A program made the position numbers and the translations under genes. Source: an uncultured bacterium (GTDB taxonomy: Bacteria; Patescibacteriota; Patescibacteriia; Patescibacteriales; UBA12465). Taken from it: a DNA stretch of 39,606 nucleotides. Below, one piece after another: positions 39,244-39,606 of the stretch; the first letter of the stretch is position 1; every line of letters starts with the position of its first letter. A model generated the notes under the pieces. It did not search any database. It was not told the DNA's origin and was given only the letters and a program-made list of their open reading frames with translations. The DNA lies in contig CAJAVM010000019.1 of assembly GCA_903945435.1 (NCBI GenBank), forward strand, positions 1-39,606, in the 5' to 3' direction.

Positions 39244-39272
39244 AAAATAAACTAATTTTAGTGAAATGTCAA
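39244..39272 (-). promoter_or_regulatory. Promoter of rpsB-tsf-PSP1
   Basis: Minus strand: TTGACA (39267-39272), 17-base spacer, TATTTT (39244-39249). The leader is about 120 bases. Confidence 0.65.
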
Positions 39273-39336
39273 GTTAAATAAGCTCAAAATACGTAAATTG
39301 AAACAACTTACTTATCTTGAAATAATTTAGCTAATA

Positions 39337-39501
39337 TTAAATATTTTTCTTAAATATGTATTGCGGTCTTTTATCTAAATGCCAATATTGTTTCCAATTA
39401 CAATCCCCGAGCGAACAATCAAAAATTTTCAATTTATTTTCTAAGGCAATCTCCATATTAACCTTAGTCATATGCTTAAAGACTTCTTTTAACCAAACCA
39501 T
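39337..39501 (-). CDS. Small ORF, 54 aa, unknown
   Basis: The frame opens with ATG at 39501 and reads MVWLKEVFKHMTKVNMEI, then a Cys/Trp-containing middle (DCSLGDCNWKQYWHLD) and a basic end. The two cysteines could bind a metal, but no family is recognised. Its ATG overlaps the stop of the GC-rich frame at the window edge (TAATG). Composition matches the AT-rich genome, unlike the neighbouring fragment. It may be a real small gene or a chance ORF. Confidence 0.35.
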   Translation of the reverse strand: MVWLKEVFKHMTKVNMEIALENKLKIFDCSLGDCNWKQYWHLDKRPQYIFKKNI

Positions 39502-39605
39502 TAAGCAGTGTCTGCTGCGTATATTGGTGGATTGTGGCCACGTGGAGGGGACCTTGGGGAGCGTCTACTACTACCCCATTCATTACCCGCCGACGCCACG
39601 CTACA
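39501..39605 (-). CDS. C-terminal fragment of a GC-rich, possibly foreign ORF
   Basis: A frame open from the window edge gives 34 residues (CSVASAGNEWGSSRRSPRSP, then an Arg/Pro-rich end ...YAADTA) and stops with TAA at 39501-39503. The DNA here is far richer in GC than anything else in the window. The tail, of low complexity, is reminiscent of C-terminal tails of IS605-type TnpB transposases, but there is too little to say. Other frames are also open because of the GC content, so the coding status is uncertain. Confidence 0.3.
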   Translation of the reverse strand, partial: CSVASAGNEWGSSRRSPRSPPRGHNPPIYAADTA

Positions 39606-39606
39606 A

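Noticed and set aside
1-39606. tRNA, rRNA or CRISPR arrays
   Set aside because: No T-loop/CCA patterns with cloverleaf potential, no rRNA-like stretches and no regularly spaced direct repeats were seen on reading both strands.

Overview
The window looks like part of a chromosome from a Patescibacteria/CPR-type bacterium, probably Parcubacteria-like. This is inference; there is no rRNA gene to confirm it. The reasons are: strongly AT-rich DNA (a single 60-base line inside rpsB counts to about 23% GC); tightly packed genes with 0-30 base gaps; several small membrane or surface proteins with no recognisable family; a stand-alone conjugation-type ATPase beside dnaX; no Shine-Dalgarno sequences in front of the genes inspected; and no TGA stop among the 37 complete genes checked (35 TAA, 2 TAG). 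No tRNA, rRNA, CRISPR array or complete insertion sequence was seen.

Layout. 1-10.9 kb (minus strand): one long run, ferredoxin - 163-aa protein - T4SS-type ATPase - dnaX - serS - a secreted GHL15/FG-GAP protein - a membrane-anchored protein - alr - a partial unknown gene. 11.0-11.5 kb (plus): rpmA with its own promoter and a terminator-like leader. 11.5-19.5 kb (minus): a 575-aa membrane protein - rsmI - metG - cvpA - Sua5/YrdC - S41 protease - pyrG. 19.6-22.9 kb (plus): a small membrane protein, then secE-nusG-rplK-rplA, then an RRM protein. 22.9-24.7 kb (minus): iscS-iscU. 24.7-28.9 kb (minus): guaB-purA and a beta-barrel-like secreted protein, visibly richer in GC than the rest. 29.0-36.7 kb (minus): gap - SDR - NuoF-like subunit - membrane protein - [FeFe] hydrogenase - cca - cyclophilin lipoprotein. 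36.7-39.3 kb (minus): rpsB-tsf-PSP1 behind a structured leader. 39.3-39.6 kb: a small ORF and a GC-rich fragment of something foreign.

How the genes work together. The most interesting unit is the gap-hydrogenase operon. GAPDH makes NADH; the NuoF-like protein has NADH/FMN and N3-cluster motifs; HydA has a complete set of Fe-S cysteines and H-cluster motifs. This is the outline of a fermentative cell that disposes of glycolytic electrons as H2. guaB and purA provide the two exits from IMP, suggesting purine interconversion or salvage. iscS-iscU would supply Fe-S clusters to the hydrogenase, ferredoxin and PSP1 protein.

Regulation is unusually legible. Several promoters have hexamers near consensus with 16-17 base spacers. 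Four of them (rpmA, secE, RRM gene, rpsB) are followed within the leader by a hairpin that is terminator-like to varying degrees. The rpsB leader also folds into a candidate three-way junction. A dyad lies inside the isc promoter, another lies at the guaB start site, and an L1-operator-like stem lies before rplA.
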